Shown: positions 1 through 8,912 of the stretch, in pieces | How the letters are laid out: each line of letters begins with the position of its first letter | Position numbering within the stretch: the first letter of the stretch is position 1 | Origin: an uncultured Pseudomonadales bacterium | GTDB taxonomy: Bacteria; Pseudomonadota; Gammaproteobacteria; Pseudomonadales; Porticoccaceae | DNA length: 64,000 nucleotides | Assembly (NCBI GenBank): GCA_943787675.1 | Contig: CALSNK010000004.1 | Coordinates: 19,277-83,276 of the forward strand | Direction of reading: 5' to 3' | Made by a program: the position numbers and the translations under genes | The notes under the pieces: generated by a model | What the model was told of the DNA's origin: nothing | What the model saw: only the letters and a program-made list of their open reading frames with translations | Database searches by the model: none

Positions 1-2
1 CG

Positions 3-107
3 CAGGTGGAAGCCGTATTACAGAAGGGTGCTTTAAAAGCCCGTGAGCAGAGTGCAGTGCTAATGGCTAAGGCCCGCAGATCAGTGGGTATAAGGCCGCT
101 GGCATAG
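3..107 (+). CDS. trpS: Probable tryptophanyl-tRNA synthetase, C-terminal end (partial)
   Basis: The window opens inside a reading frame that runs 34 codons to a TAG stop. The tail contains GALKARE followed by MAKARRSVGI. This resembles the last helix of bacterial TrpS, where a (A/G)xxKAR segment precedes a final 'R.xxGI' helix. TrpS charges tRNA-Trp in the cytoplasm. Only the last 34 residues are visible, so the active-site motifs cannot be checked, and another class I synthetase tail or an unrelated protein is possible. The call rests on similarity to the family's C-terminus from memory. Confidence 0.45.
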   Translation, partial: QVEAVLQKGALKAREQSAVLMAKARRSVGIRPLA

Positions 108-147
108 CCGGTTAATTTAAATCGCGCTGGTGAGTATTTGTAATTAC

Positions 148-162
148 CTATGTATAATGCCA
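148..162 (+). promoter_or_regulatory. Candidate promoter -10 for the cytochrome c5 gene
   Basis: A perfect TATAAT lies at 153-158, about 50 bases before the cytochrome c start codon at 207. No good -35 hexamer sits 16-18 bases upstream, so this is only a candidate sigma-70 promoter judged from the -10 box and its position. Confidence 0.35.
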
Positions 163-206
163 CCCACATTATTATCTAACCATTTCAAGCTTCAATGGAG
201 CCAACA

Positions 207-632
207 ATGAAACAAACTTTTGGACTGATTACTTTAGCCTGTGCACTTTTGATTGGTTGTGGCGCGCAGGATGGCAGCGTTGAATTGACTGCAACTCAGG
301 AGCAGCAAGTTGCCGAGCGTATTGCGCCTGTAGGCCATGTCGTTAAAGCGGGCCAGGTGGTTGCTGCAGTAGCCAGTGTTGGCGGGGCAGGACGTTCTGG
401 TAGCGACATTTACAGCACTAACTGCATGGGTTGTCATGCTTCAGGCGTTGCTGGTTCACCTCTATTTGGTGATGCTGGAGCCTGGGCTGAGCGACTAGAG
501 CAGGGTATAGAGACTGTTTATACCAATGCTATCAACGGTATTCGTGGCATGCCTATGCGCGGCACCTGCATGGATTGCAGCGATGACGAAGTAAAGGCCG
601 CTGTTGACCATATTCTGGATAACAGTAAGTAA
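207..632 (+). CDS. Cytochrome c5-like monohaem lipoprotein
   Basis: This small c-type cytochrome carries electrons in the periplasm. The protein starts MKQTFGLITLACALLIGC, a lipoprotein signal peptide with an LIGC lipobox, so it is probably anchored to a membrane by lipid on that Cys. The haem-binding CxxCH (CMGCH) lies near residue 73. A distal Met in GMPMRG is the likely sixth ligand. The C-terminal pair TCMDC matches the disulfide loop typical of cytochrome c5. I chose the ATG at 207 because the in-frame ATG at 195 only adds MEPT before the signal peptide. It is a single-gene unit, closed by the terminator just downstream. Its redox partner is not shown by the context. Confidence 0.88.
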   Translation: MKQTFGLITLACALLIGCGAQDGSVELTATQEQQVAERIAPVGHVVKAGQVVAAVASVGGAGRSGSDIYSTNCMGCHASGVAGSPLFGDAGAWAERLEQGIETVYTNAINGIRGMPMRGTCMDCSDDEVKAAVDHILDNSK

Positions 633-674
633 TAGACTGAGCACAGATTGCCCTGAATTCCTGAATTTAAGGGC

Positions 675-716
675 AAAAAAAACCGCACTACTTGGTAAGG
701 AGTGCGGTTTTTTTAT
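675..716. terminator. Bidirectional rho-independent terminator between cytochrome c5 and pckA
   Basis: AACCGCACT (681-689) pairs with AGTGCGGTT (701-709) around an 11-base loop. The stem is flanked by a run of A on the left and T on the right, so it can stop transcription from both converging genes. Confidence 0.9.
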
Positions 717-740
717 TGCCTGCTTTAAAGCGTTTTAATA

Positions 741-784
741 CTCTAGAGCTCTTTATCTCTAGAACTCTTTATCTCTAGAGCTTT
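741..784. repeat. 16-bp tandem repeat overlapping the pckA stop
   Basis: Two full units, CTCTAGAGCTCTTTAT (741-756) and CTCTAGAACTCTTTAT (757-772), differ at one base. A third partial unit starts at 773 and runs into the last codons of pckA, so the pckA stop codon (777-775) lies inside the repeat. Read on the other strand and rotated, the unit is AAGAGCTCTAGAGATA, which resembles the 16-bp repeats at 8805 and 56760. Confidence 0.9.
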
Positions 785-2322
785 GGGCCTGCATCGATCA
801 CATCCTGTGAGGGTGCAAAGCTGACAATGTTCTTCACGAAAAGCTCGGCTAGATTAGTCGCCTGCTCATCGTATTTGGCACTGTCATCCCAGTTATTACG
901 TGGGTTGAGATAAGACTTATCAACACCAGCAATTTCTGTGGGGATATCCAAGTTAAGCAGATCGAGATGCTCAGTCGCGCAATTTTCCAATGACCCATTA
1001 GTGATCGCCGTCACCACTGCGCGGGTTACCGGAATAGGGAAGCGGCTACCCGTTCCTTTAGAACCACCTGAACCACCAGTCCAACCGGTATTAACCAGAT
1101 ACACCTTAGAACCAAACTCTTCGATACGGCGCATCAGTAGCTCCGCATAGACTGCAGCGGGGCGCGGCATAAACGGCGCACCAAAGCAGGTTGAGAAGGT
1201 TGGGTGAATACCGGCTTCGCCGCCCATCTCAGTAGAGCCAACGCGAGCCGTATAACCACTCAAAAAGTGATAGGCCGCGGCTTCTTTTGACAGCAGTGAA
1301 ACGGGGGGTAATACACCAGTAACATCGCAGGTCAAAAAGATAATATTCTTAGGTTCGCCAGCTTGGTTTTCGATGCAGCGTTTTTCAACATGTTCTAAGG
1401 GATAGCTGCAGCGACCATTTTCAGATAATGAGGTGTCGCAGTAATCGGCGACCAGAGTCTCTTCATCGATCACGACATTCTCAATAATGGCGCCAGACTT
1501 AATGGCATCCCAGATAACTGGCTCATTCTTCTGGCTAAGGTCGATGGTCTTGGCGTAACAGCCACCTTCTAAATTAAAGACCGTACCCTTGCCCCAACCG
1601 TGCTCGTCATCACCGATCAAGAAACGATCTGGATCAGCTGAAAGGGTAGTTTTACCTGTGCCCGAAAGGCCAAAGAACAGTGCGGTATCACCGTCGTCAC
1701 CGACATTGGCTGCACAGTGCATAGACATAACGTCATTGCCTGGTAGCAGATAGTTCTGCACTGAGAACATGGCTTTTTTCATTTCGCCGGCGTAACGCAT
1801 GCCAGCCAAAAGTACTTTGCGTTGAGCAAAGTTAATAATGACTACACCATCACTGTTGGTGCCATCGCGCTCAGGGTCACAGACAAAGTTGGCTGCATGA
1901 AGAATTTTCCACTCGCCTTTTTCACCATGGTTATAGCTGTCGGCGCGAATAAACATATTGTGTGCGAACAGAGCATGCCAAGCAGTTTCAGTAGTGACGT
2001 TAACCGGAATGTAATGGGTAGCGTCCTGGCCTACATGAAGGTTTGAGACAAAGCGTTCTTTATCGGCAAGATAATGATCAACGCGCTCCCAGAGAGTATT
2101 GAAACTATCTTCGCCAATAGGGCGGTTGACTGAACCCCAATCGATAGAATCCGATGAACTGGGTTCATCAACAATAAATCTATCGCCAGGTGAGCGGCCG
2201 GTACGGCGGCCAGTGACAGCTAAAAAGGCGCCGGTACTGCTTAGGCGGCCCTCGCCTCGTTGTATTGCAATATCTGTAAGCTCGCTAGAGCCCAAATCTG
2301 TGTGAATTGGTGCCTCGGCCAT
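775..2322 (-). CDS. pckA: Phosphoenolpyruvate carboxykinase (ATP)
   Basis: PckA converts oxaloacetate and ATP to phosphoenolpyruvate, CO2 and ADP, the first committed step of gluconeogenesis, in the cytoplasm. The 515-residue length is normal for the ATP-dependent family. The P-loop GLSGTGKTT lies near residue 218 and is followed by the metal-binding stretch [11 protein letters not shown]. The substrate/kinase-1 segment [20 protein letters not shown] lies near residue 175. A purine-rich AGAGGAAGAGA precedes the ATG. The leader has a small hairpin, GGGATC/GATCCC (2363-2378). The last codons are formed by the first unit of a tandem repeat, so the C-terminal GPKL may be variable. The order pckA-hslO-hslR-yrfG-mrcA is conserved with enterobacteria. 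Confidence 0.98.
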   Translation of the reverse strand: MAEAPIHTDLGSSELTDIAIQRGEGRLSSTGAFLAVTGRRTGRSPGDRFIVDEPSSSDSIDWGSVNRPIGEDSFNTLWERVDHYLADKERFVSNLHVGQDATHYIPVNVTTETAWHALFAHNMFIRADSYNHGEKGEWKILHAANFVCDPERDGTNSDGVVIINFAQRKVLLAGMRYAGEMKKAMFSVQNYLLPGNDVMSMHCAANVGDDGDTALFFGLSGTGKTTLSADPDRFLIGDDEHGWGKGTVFNLEGGCYAKTIDLSQKNEPVIWDAIKSGAIIENVVIDEETLVADYCDTSLSENGRCSYPLEHVEKRCIENQAGEPKNIIFLTCDVTGVLPPVSLLSKEAAAYHFLSGYTARVGSTEMGGEAGIHPTFSTCFGAPFMPRPAAVYAELLMRRIEEFGSKVYLVNTGWTGGSGGSKGTGSRFPIPVTRAVVTAITNGSLENCATEHLDLLNLDIPTEIAGVDKSYLNPRNNWDDSAKYDEQATNLAELFVKNIVSFAPSQDVIDAGPKL

Positions 2323-2479
2323 TCTCTTCCTCTCTTCCCAAAGTGAACGAAAATAAGTAACTGGGATCCTCTGATCCCGGATCGGGGATTATGCCAGATT
2401 CTGAGTCGTCTGACCTCATCTATGTGCGGTCTTTTGCGAGACTATTGTGAGGTGACCGGAAGGCTATTGCGAACGGGGT

Positions 2480-3358
2480 TTAGTGCAATGTTGCCTGGGG
2501 GCCGCTGAAGAGTGCTTCGATATAATTTTCGTCAAAACGATATTCTTCATCGCAGAACTGACAGGTAATAAGCACCAATCCTTGCTCTGCAATAATCTCG
2601 CGCATCTCAGTGATGCCCAAATTGGTTAGGGCACTCTCTGTTCTCTGCTTCGAGCAACTGCAAAAAAACTTCATGGCGATCGGATCAAAGAGGCGAACTT
2701 CTTCTTCGTGGAATAGTAAATATAACTGGTCATTATGAGAGAGGCTGAGTTGCTCTTCGGTCTTTACGGTATCGAGTAGGGTCGACACATGTTCCCAGTC
2801 GGCGATGTTTTTTTCAATGTCGCCAGTGCTGGGTAACTGTTGAATCAGAATACCTGCAGCGATTTCGGGGCTTGCGCTCAACTTAATTTTGGTCGACAGC
2901 TGTTCCGACTGCTGAAAATAAAATTCTAAACATTGGCTGAGATTGCCGGCATCCATGGGAACTATGCCCTGATAACGCTCGCCACCCTCAGGTTCAATAG
3001 TAATGGCCAGAGTGCCTTTGCCCAGCATGCCCTGCAATGTGATTTGCTCTTCGGCAGCCTCTAAATCCCCTTGGACAATACCGCGCAATTTTGTGCCTGC
3101 GGTACATTCGGCCATGATGGTAGACAGGGGGCCATCGCCACGTACCTGAATGGAAATAATGCCGGGAAATTTAAGCGAGGCGCTAAGCAAGCTGGCAGCG
3201 GCAAGAAACTCACCGTATAGCTGTGCCACTAATGGTGGGTAGTTCTGTCGGCTGGCAACGTTTTGATAGCTAGATTCGAGGGTTACTATATCGCCGCGAA
3301 TATCGGTACCGTCAAAGAGGAAGCGCTGTAATGTATCGTGATTTTTCATAGGCGGCAT
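2480..3358 (-). CDS. hslO: Redox-regulated holdase chaperone Hsp33
   Basis: Hsp33 is a cytoplasmic chaperone switched on by oxidation: reduced zinc-bound cysteines keep it folded and inactive, and disulfide formation exposes the substrate-binding surface. The protein has 292 residues, the usual size. The C-terminal zinc site is complete: CSC near residue 232 and CQFC near residue 266 give the CxC...CxxC pattern. The N-terminal part has typical family segments, including SLKFPGIISIQVRGDGPL. Two in-frame starts are close together, the ATG at 3358 (MPPMKNHD) and the ATG at 3349 (MKNHD). Neither has a clear ribosome site, so the exact start is open. It lies downstream of hslR on the same strand. 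Confidence 0.96.
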   Translation of the reverse strand: MPPMKNHDTLQRFLFDGTDIRGDIVTLESSYQNVASRQNYPPLVAQLYGEFLAAASLLSASLKFPGIISIQVRGDGPLSTIMAECTAGTKLRGIVQGDLEAAEEQITLQGMLGKGTLAITIEPEGGERYQGIVPMDAGNLSQCLEFYFQQSEQLSTKIKLSASPEIAAGILIQQLPSTGDIEKNIADWEHVSTLLDTVKTEEQLSLSHNDQLYLLFHEEEVRLFDPIAMKFFCSCSKQRTESALTNLGITEMREIIAEQGLVLITCQFCDEEYRFDENYIEALFSGPQATLH

Positions 3359-3455
3359 TGTACTTATTCTGTGAGACTAAAGCTTGATTAACCCATAAAT
3401 ATTAATGGCTTCAGGTGTTTTTATTAGATGGGCGGTAGTCGTTACTCTTTACTAC

Positions 3456-3845
3456 TTACTGGTCCGTATCATTGATATTTACAAACCGATGAATTTGGCG
3501 GCGCTGTTTTTTGTTGGGACGCACAGAGGCTGGGGTCGAGCCATAGAATGCACTGCGTTCGGCAGATGTCTTTTCGCGCAGCTCAAGACTTTCCTGGGGT
3601 TCTCGATAGAGCAGTTCAGCTTCTGGCGCGCCACGGCGATGTTCTGACAGGGCCATCACTTCAACCGTCTTGCTGGTGTCTCCCTGACGGATATGCAACA
3701 TCAAGCCTAGCTCAAGCATGCGGCTAGGTTTGGATTTTTGCCCATCAATATGGACCTTGCCGCCCTCGATCGCTGATTTGGCCAGGGACCGGGTTTTATA
3801 AAACCGTGCCGCCCAGAGCCATTTATCGATGCGTACCTTTTCCAT
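3456..3845 (-). CDS. hslR: Ribosome-associated heat shock protein Hsp15 (S4 domain)
   Basis: Hsp15 binds free 50S subunits that still carry a peptidyl-tRNA and helps recycle stalled translation. The 129-residue protein starts with an S4 RNA-binding domain (residues 4-65: RIDKWLWAARFYKTRSLA, then GGKVHIDG). A basic tail rich in K and R follows, as in E. coli HslR. It begins 3 bases after the yrfG stop and precedes hslO, so the three genes probably form one transcript. Nothing looks damaged. Confidence 0.94.
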   Translation of the reverse strand: MEKVRIDKWLWAARFYKTRSLAKSAIEGGKVHIDGQKSKPSRMLELGLMLHIRQGDTSKTVEVMALSEHRRGAPEAELLYREPQESLELREKTSAERSAFYGSTPASVRPNKKQRRQIHRFVNINDTDQ

Positions 3846-3848
3846 AAT

Positions 3849-4526
3849 TTAGAGACTGTCCTTGAAGTTGAGAATCTGTTGAAAATCCGCAAGGGACTGA
3901 AAGCCAGACGATAGTCGCGCCTGCTGTTGGCTGTCAGGTTGGTCGATACAGAGTAAATGGGCAATGCCGTACTTTTCAGCAGAGCGAAGCACAGGCTCTG
4001 AATCGTCGATAAATAATGTTCTGGCGGGATCAAAGGGCATATTTTCCTGGAGCTGCTGCCAAAAGAGCTGATTTTCTTTTGGGTAGCCGTAGTCGTGAGA
4101 TGAAATCACCAGATCGAGATGCGGTTCGATAGTGGTCACGGAAAATTTGATATCAACACTGTCACGGTGAGCATTGGTAATTAAAATACGCTGCTTACCT
4201 TGGTTGCCCAGCGCTTTTAAAAAGTCGAGTACCTGGGGGCGTTCGCCCACCAGATGCAGTACCTCTCGCTTAAGTTCAACTATATCCACATTGAGTTGGC
4301 CGGACCAGAAATCGGTGCAATACCAATCTAGAGTTCCCTGTATCGACGCCATACGTTGCCTGATGTCGAGGCGCGCCTCATCCACATCTACACCATGCTG
4401 TTCGCTGTAACGCTTGGGTAGGTGATGAAGCCAAAAGAAGCTATCAAAATGCAGGTCTAACAGGGTGCCATCCATATCGAGCAGCACGGTGTCTATGTTA
4501 TTCCAGTCAGGGATTATTGGACTCAT
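3849..4526 (-). CDS. yrfG: GMP/IMP nucleotidase-like HAD hydrolase (YrfG)
   Basis: This HAD-superfamily phosphatase probably removes phosphate from purine nucleotides, as shown for E. coli YrfG; the substrate here is inferred by homology and synteny. HAD motif I is DMDGTLLD (near residues 16-23), motif II is the ITNAHRD segment, and motif IV is FIDDSEPVLRSAE. The open frame extends upstream to 4796 inside mrcA. The correct start is the ATG at 4526 (MSPIIPDWNNIDTVLLDMDG), giving 225 residues and leaving one base after the mrcA stop. In E. coli nudE and igaA lie between mrcA and yrfG; both are absent here. Confidence 0.93.
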   Translation of the reverse strand: MSPIIPDWNNIDTVLLDMDGTLLDLHFDSFFWLHHLPKRYSEQHGVDVDEARLDIRQRMASIQGTLDWYCTDFWSGQLNVDIVELKREVLHLVGERPQVLDFLKALGNQGKQRILITNAHRDSVDIKFSVTTIEPHLDLVISSHDYGYPKENQLFWQQLQENMPFDPARTLFIDDSEPVLRSAEKYGIAHLLCIDQPDSQQQARLSSGFQSLADFQQILNFKDSL

Positions 4527-4527
4527 G

Positions 4528-7020
4528 TTAAAACAGATCTTCTGGTAATGGACTTTGATTGTCGGCTGGGGCGATGCTACCAGCATTGATAAGTTCTGGG
4601 ACATTATCGGTTCTAAAGAACTCAAAAATACCTGTTTGATTGGGGCCAACGCGCTTACCTGTTTTGGCATCAATTTTAACCATAACAATGCCATTGGGCT
4701 GGGGATGTTTGACGTCCGGTTTACCCGCCAGTGCTGCGCCCATAAATTCGATCCAGATGGGTAGCGCCGCAGAGCCGCCATATTCATTGCGGCCAATCAG
4801 AGCATTGTTATCAAAGCCAACCCAGGCAGTGGTGACAAGATCTGGAGAATAGCCAGAGAACCAAGCATCTCTGGGACCATTGGTCGTACCCGTTTTACCC
4901 GCCAAGTCGGTGCGGTTAAGTTTTTTAGCCTTGGTACCGGTGCCGCGCAAAATAACGTCCTTGAGCATTGAATCAATTAAAAATGCAGTCTGTTCGTCAA
5001 TCACGCGGGTGGCCGGAACCATGCTCACATTATTACTGTTCTGTAGGGCCTGCTTAATGACAGCCCAGCTCTCTTTCTCATTGTCGGGCAGGGATTCCTG
5101 AGCCAAATTATTAAGGAGTTCTTCGAGCCGAAAATCAATCGAATCCACGACATCGCTGGCAACGGTCTCTTCACAGGGATTACAAACGGTCGCTGGACTG
5201 GCCTGATAAATAATGGCGCCATTGCGGTCAATCACCTTATCGAGAATATGCGGTGTGACCCTGTATCCGCCATTGGCAAATACGGCGTAACCGGCGGCTA
5301 TCTCCAAAGGGGTTAATGCATGACTGCCAAGTGCCAGTGAGAGATCGAGCGGCATATCGCTGGTATTGAAGCCAAAAGCCTGCAGACCTTCTAACGTGCG
5401 GTCTATACCCATGCGTCGCAGTAAGCGTATAGAGACAAGGTTGCGCGAACGATACAGGGCTTCACGGAGTCGGGTAGGGCCATAAAACTTGCCGCCATCG
5501 TTCTCTGGTCGCCAGGTATCTTCCAATTTACTGTCGTCAAACACGACGGGAGCATCGTTAATAATAGAGGCAGCGGTAAATCCACTGCTTAGAGCCGTGG
5601 TGTAAACAAAGGGCTTAAAGTTAGAGCCAGGTTGGCGTGTGGCCTGAGTAATTCGGTTAAACCGGCTCTGTCTGTAATCAAATCCGCCCACTAGGGCTCG
5701 TATACCACCATTATTAGGGGCTAGGGCAACCATGGCTGCCTGGGCTTCTGGCAGCTGTGCAAGGCTGACTCGATCCTCGGAATGACGGTGAATACGAATC
5801 AAGTCGCCGACAGTAAATAGGTCACCCGCAGATGCAATAGGTGCGCTGCGGGCGTTGACGGTTCTGTAAGTTCTAAGGTCTTCCAGGCCATCTGCCCAGT
5901 TTAACGGTAATTGCAGGCCATCTTTGCTGAGTAGCTGTAAATGGTCCTCGGCAACCTCAGTGATTATGGCGGGCTCCAGGCCGCCATAGACTCGGGCTTT
6001 CCTGAGCACTTCCGCCCAGCTGTCCTCTTCAAGCCCTGACTGCTCTACACCACGATAGCCGTGGCGTCGATCGTAGGCCATTATTCCCGCCTGCAAGGCT
6101 TTAACTGCGTGGGATTGCATAGCAGAATCTAGGGTAGTAATAGCGGTGTAACCTTCGGTGTACGCCTTTAGGCCAAATTTACTGATCACTTCTTGGCGCA
6201 CCATCTCGGCGACATAGGAGGCGTCTATGTCTGAGACCGAACCATGGTAAGAGGCATTATCTACTTCGACGATTGCTGCCTGATATTCCGGCTCAGTAAT
6301 GTTGCCAAGGGATAGCATGCGCCCCAGAATCCAGTTTCTGCGCTGCATGGCCCGCTCTGAATTGGCGAGGGGGTTATAGCGGGATGGCGCCTTGGGTAAA
6401 CCAGCGATGGTGGCGACTTCGGCTAGGCTCAACTCATCGAGGGTTTTGCCATAGTAAACCTGTGCCGCGGCACCCACGCCATAGGCTCTGTTACCCATGT
6501 ATATTTTATTGGTATAGAGGGAAAGAATTTCCTGCTTCGAAAGCTCTTCTTCAATTCTAAAGGCGAGCAAAATCTCGTTAAACTTACGAGTGAACTCCTG
6601 ACGTTTACTCAGGAAGAAATTGCGCGCTACCTGCATGGTGATGGTACTGCCGCCACTTCGAATCGATCCGGTCGTCACCAGTTCGACAGCTGCTCTTGCC
6701 AGACCTGAGATAACAATGCCTTTGTGTTCGAAGAAACTGTCGTCTTCGGCCGCTAAGAAGGCATCGATCATGTTCTGAGGTATTTCCTCAAAACTGACGG
6801 GCGAACGCTTCTTTTCGCCGAATTCAGCAATAACTTTCAAATCTTGTGAATGAATTCGCAGTGGAATCTGTAACTCGATCTCCTTTAGCTCCTCGACTGA
6901 TGGGAGTTTTGGGCTAAGGTAGAGGTATAAACATGAAGCAACCACAAGGAATCCACCGCATCCAAGCGCGGTAAGGATAGAGAGGTACTTCAAGAGGTTA
7001 CGTTTTGATAAGGACCGCAT
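4528..7020 (-). CDS. mrcA: Penicillin-binding protein 1A, bifunctional peptidoglycan synthase
   Basis: PBP1A polymerises lipid II into glycan strands and cross-links the peptides on the outer face of the inner membrane. The 830-residue protein has a short cytoplasmic N-terminus and a membrane anchor at about residues 10-33. The family 51 glycosyltransferase follows, with catalytic Glu92 in EDDSFFEHKG and the RSGGSTITMQVARN segment. The transpeptidase carries SNFK (near residue 465), SRN (YRSRNLVS, near 523) and KTGT (near 708). An OB-like insertion lies between the two domains. It is divergent from pilM, an arrangement conserved in many gammaproteobacteria. Confidence 0.98.
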   Translation of the reverse strand: MRSLSKRNLLKYLSILTALGCGGFLVVASCLYLYLSPKLPSVEELKEIELQIPLRIHSQDLKVIAEFGEKKRSPVSFEEIPQNMIDAFLAAEDDSFFEHKGIVISGLARAAVELVTTGSIRSGGSTITMQVARNFFLSKRQEFTRKFNEILLAFRIEEELSKQEILSLYTNKIYMGNRAYGVGAAAQVYYGKTLDELSLAEVATIAGLPKAPSRYNPLANSERAMQRRNWILGRMLSLGNITEPEYQAAIVEVDNASYHGSVSDIDASYVAEMVRQEVISKFGLKAYTEGYTAITTLDSAMQSHAVKALQAGIMAYDRRHGYRGVEQSGLEEDSWAEVLRKARVYGGLEPAIITEVAEDHLQLLSKDGLQLPLNWADGLEDLRTYRTVNARSAPIASAGDLFTVGDLIRIHRHSEDRVSLAQLPEAQAAMVALAPNNGGIRALVGGFDYRQSRFNRITQATRQPGSNFKPFVYTTALSSGFTAASIINDAPVVFDDSKLEDTWRPENDGGKFYGPTRLREALYRSRNLVSIRLLRRMGIDRTLEGLQAFGFNTSDMPLDLSLALGSHALTPLEIAAGYAVFANGGYRVTPHILDKVIDRNGAIIYQASPATVCNPCEETVASDVVDSIDFRLEELLNNLAQESLPDNEKESWAVIKQALQNSNNVSMVPATRVIDEQTAFLIDSMLKDVILRGTGTKAKKLNRTDLAGKTGTTNGPRDAWFSGYSPDLVTTAWVGFDNNALIGRNEYGGSAALPIWIEFMGAALAGKPDVKHPQPNGIVMVKIDAKTGKRVGPNQTGIFEFFRTDNVPELINAGSIAPADNQSPLPEDLF

Positions 7021-7156
7021 TTTTCAGCCACCAGTAAAATGAGCGTCTATTATAAGGTGTAGGTAATGTGAAGTGCATCATTTGCGAGCAAGGGAAACAC
7101 TGTTAATGTCGTTTCTCGCCAAGGTTGGCCCAACTATAAAGGATGATAGCTAAGAA
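7021..7156. promoter_or_regulatory. Divergent mrcA/pilM promoter region
   Basis: These 136 bases separate two divergent operons and must hold both promoters. On the minus strand a perfect TATAAT occurs at 7054-7049, 29 bases before the mrcA start, without a convincing -35. For pilM I see only weak candidates, such as TTGCGA near 7083 with TAATGT 16 bases later. AAAGGATGATAG provides the ribosome site region before the pilM ATG. Confidence 0.4.
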
Positions 7157-8224
7157 ATGAGATTTTTAGAGTTTTTATCAAAGCCCGCTAAGCCTATGCT
7201 CGGACTTGATATTTCATCTTCTGCGGTTAAGTTAATTGAGCTAAGTAAGTCTGCGGAAGGCTATAAAGTCGAGGCATACCGAGTTATGCCACTACCCGTG
7301 AACACCGTTGTCGAAAAGAATATCGCTGACATTGAAGCGCTGGCCGAGGCTATCGAAAAAGTGGTGGCTCGTTCTGGCACCAAGCTCTCCGATACAGCAG
7401 TCGCAGTATCGGGCTCCTCTGTTATCACCAAAGAGATCGAATTACCTGCTGGCTTGACCGATTTGCAGATGGAAATGCAGATTGAAGTCGAGGCGGATCA
7501 GTACATCCCTTATCCCATGGAAGAAGTCGCCTTTGATTTTGATGTCTTGGGTCCTGTAGAAACCAATGCTGACCTGGTACGTGTTCTGTTAGCCGCTTGC
7601 CGGCAAGAAAACGTTGAGCACCGCCGCCAGGCCTTGGAATTGGCTGGGCTTAACCCAAAAGTGGTTGATGTTGAGGGCTTTGCCGTTGAGCGAGCCTATA
7701 AATTGATGGAAGACCAACTCGACGATGTAGGTGATCAGGTTGTGGCCATTGCCGATATTGGTGCCACCATGTTCACTTTCACTGTGTTGGTAGATGGCAA
7801 AACTATCTACACCAGAGAGCAATTGTTCGGTGGTAAACAGCTGACGGAAGAAATACAGCGTCGATATGGGCTGTCTTACAAAGAAGCGGGGGAGGCGAAG
7901 CGCAATGGTGGCCTTCCTGAAGACTATGAAACCGAAGTGCTCGGCCCGTTTAAAGAATCATTGGTTCAACATATCACCCGATCACTGCAGTTCTTTTATT
8001 CCTCAAGTCAATACAGCTATATTGATCAGCTGTTCTTAGCTGGGGGTGTCTCGGCATTGGATGGTCTAGTGGAGGAAGTAGAACATTCCCTCGGCTTGCC
8101 GGTCGCCGTTGCCAACCTGCTATCAAATATGCAGATTAACAAATCAATCAATGCCTCCTCTCTAGCGAATGATGGCCCCGCCATGATGCTGGCCGTAGGA
8201 TTGGCGTTAAGGAGTTTTGATTAA
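7157..8224 (+). CDS. pilM: Type IV pilus assembly protein PilM
   Basis: PilM is the actin-like cytoplasmic member of the pilus alignment complex and binds the N-terminal peptide of PilN. The 355-residue protein has an FtsA/SHS2-type fold: phosphate-1 motif MLGLDISSSAVKLIEL near residue 14, phosphate-2 AIADIGATMFTFTVL near residue 197, and a glycine-rich LAGGVSALDG near residue 295. No membrane segment is visible, as expected. It starts the pilMNOPQ operon and its TAA overlaps the pilN ATG by one base. Confidence 0.96.
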   Translation: MRFLEFLSKPAKPMLGLDISSSAVKLIELSKSAEGYKVEAYRVMPLPVNTVVEKNIADIEALAEAIEKVVARSGTKLSDTAVAVSGSSVITKEIELPAGLTDLQMEMQIEVEADQYIPYPMEEVAFDFDVLGPVETNADLVRVLLAACRQENVEHRRQALELAGLNPKVVDVEGFAVERAYKLMEDQLDDVGDQVVAIADIGATMFTFTVLVDGKTIYTREQLFGGKQLTEEIQRRYGLSYKEAGEAKRNGGLPEDYETEVLGPFKESLVQHITRSLQFFYSSSQYSYIDQLFLAGGVSALDGLVEEVEHSLGLPVAVANLLSNMQINKSINASSLANDGPAMMLAVGLALRSFD

Positions 8225-8790
8225 TGTCGCAGATTAATTTACTCCCTTGGCGAGAAGAGTCTCGAGAGCAGCAGAAAAAAGAGTACCTCACAAAACTAAG
8301 CTTTGTGGGTCTGCTCGCGGTGCTACTGGTATTTATATGGATTACTTTTGCCAGCACAGAGCTAGCTAATCAAAACGAGCGCAATGTCTATCTGGAAACC
8401 AATATCGCCGAGCTCGACAAAAAGGTTTCTGAGATTCGTGAACTAAAAAGTAAAAAGCAGGAAATGATTGCACGAATGAAAGTGATTCAGGATCTCCAGG
8501 GAACCCGCTCTGAAATTGTTAAGGTCTTCGATGAATTAGTGAGAGCAGTACCCGATGGGGTTTTTATCTCTGAGTTGGATAAAGCCAGCACTGATATAAA
8601 AATTTCAGGGTTTGCAGAATCAAATAACCGTATCTCCACATTGATGAGGAATTTGGATAAGTCGCATAAATATCAAGATTCTAACTTAGCCAAAGTTGAG
8701 CAGGACGAAACCCTAGGTGCTCAGGGAAGCGTGTTTGATTTACAGATAAAGATCGAAGCTCCGGCGACGGATGTGGCTACCAACCCTTAA
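8224..8790 (+). CDS. pilN: Type IV pilus assembly protein PilN
   Basis: PilN is an inner-membrane protein that links cytoplasmic PilM to periplasmic PilO. Its short cytoplasmic N-terminus, MSQINLLPWRE, holds the INLLPWR motif that docks into PilM. One membrane helix spans about residues 24-44. A coiled coil (residues 52-90) leads to a ferredoxin-like periplasmic domain that ends near residue 188. The gene is intact and of normal length. Unlike in most relatives, it does not touch pilO: a 122-base gap with 16-bp repeats follows. Confidence 0.96.
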   Translation: MSQINLLPWREESREQQKKEYLTKLSFVGLLAVLLVFIWITFASTELANQNERNVYLETNIAELDKKVSEIRELKSKKQEMIARMKVIQDLQGTRSEIVKVFDELVRAVPDGVFISELDKASTDIKISGFAESNNRISTLMRNLDKSHKYQDSNLAKVEQDETLGAQGSVFDLQIKIEAPATDVATNP

Positions 8791-8804
8791 GGCCAGTGGA
8801 TGTT

Positions 8805-8865
8805 AGAGCCGTTGGTTACAAGAGCCGTCAGCTATAAGAGCCATTAGCCATAAGAGCCATGATCA
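8805..8865. repeat. 16-bp tandem repeat between pilN and pilO
   Basis: Three full imperfect units, AGAGCCGTTGGTTACA (8805-8820), AGAGCCGTCAGCTATA (8821-8836) and AGAGCCATTAGCCATA (8837-8852), are followed by a partial fourth unit beginning AGAGCCATGATC. The first six bases are invariant and the rest varies mostly by transitions. It fills about half of a gap in an operon where these genes usually overlap. Confidence 0.9.
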
Positions 8866-8912
8866 AGATTCAAACGGATTAGAATTAACGAACAAAAAAG
8901 TGCAGGGAAGAT

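Noticed and set aside
3707..4033. 108-residue minus-strand ORF
   Set aside because: It lies across hslR and yrfG in another frame, has no ribosome site and no family resemblance; both real genes are clear.
4527..4796. N-terminal extension of yrfG to 315 residues
   Set aside because: The added part overlaps the mrcA C-terminus and does not resemble HAD proteins; ATG 4526 gives a normal length.
8805..8865. CRISPR-like array
   Set aside because: Units follow directly without spacers, are only 16 bases long and no cas genes are near.
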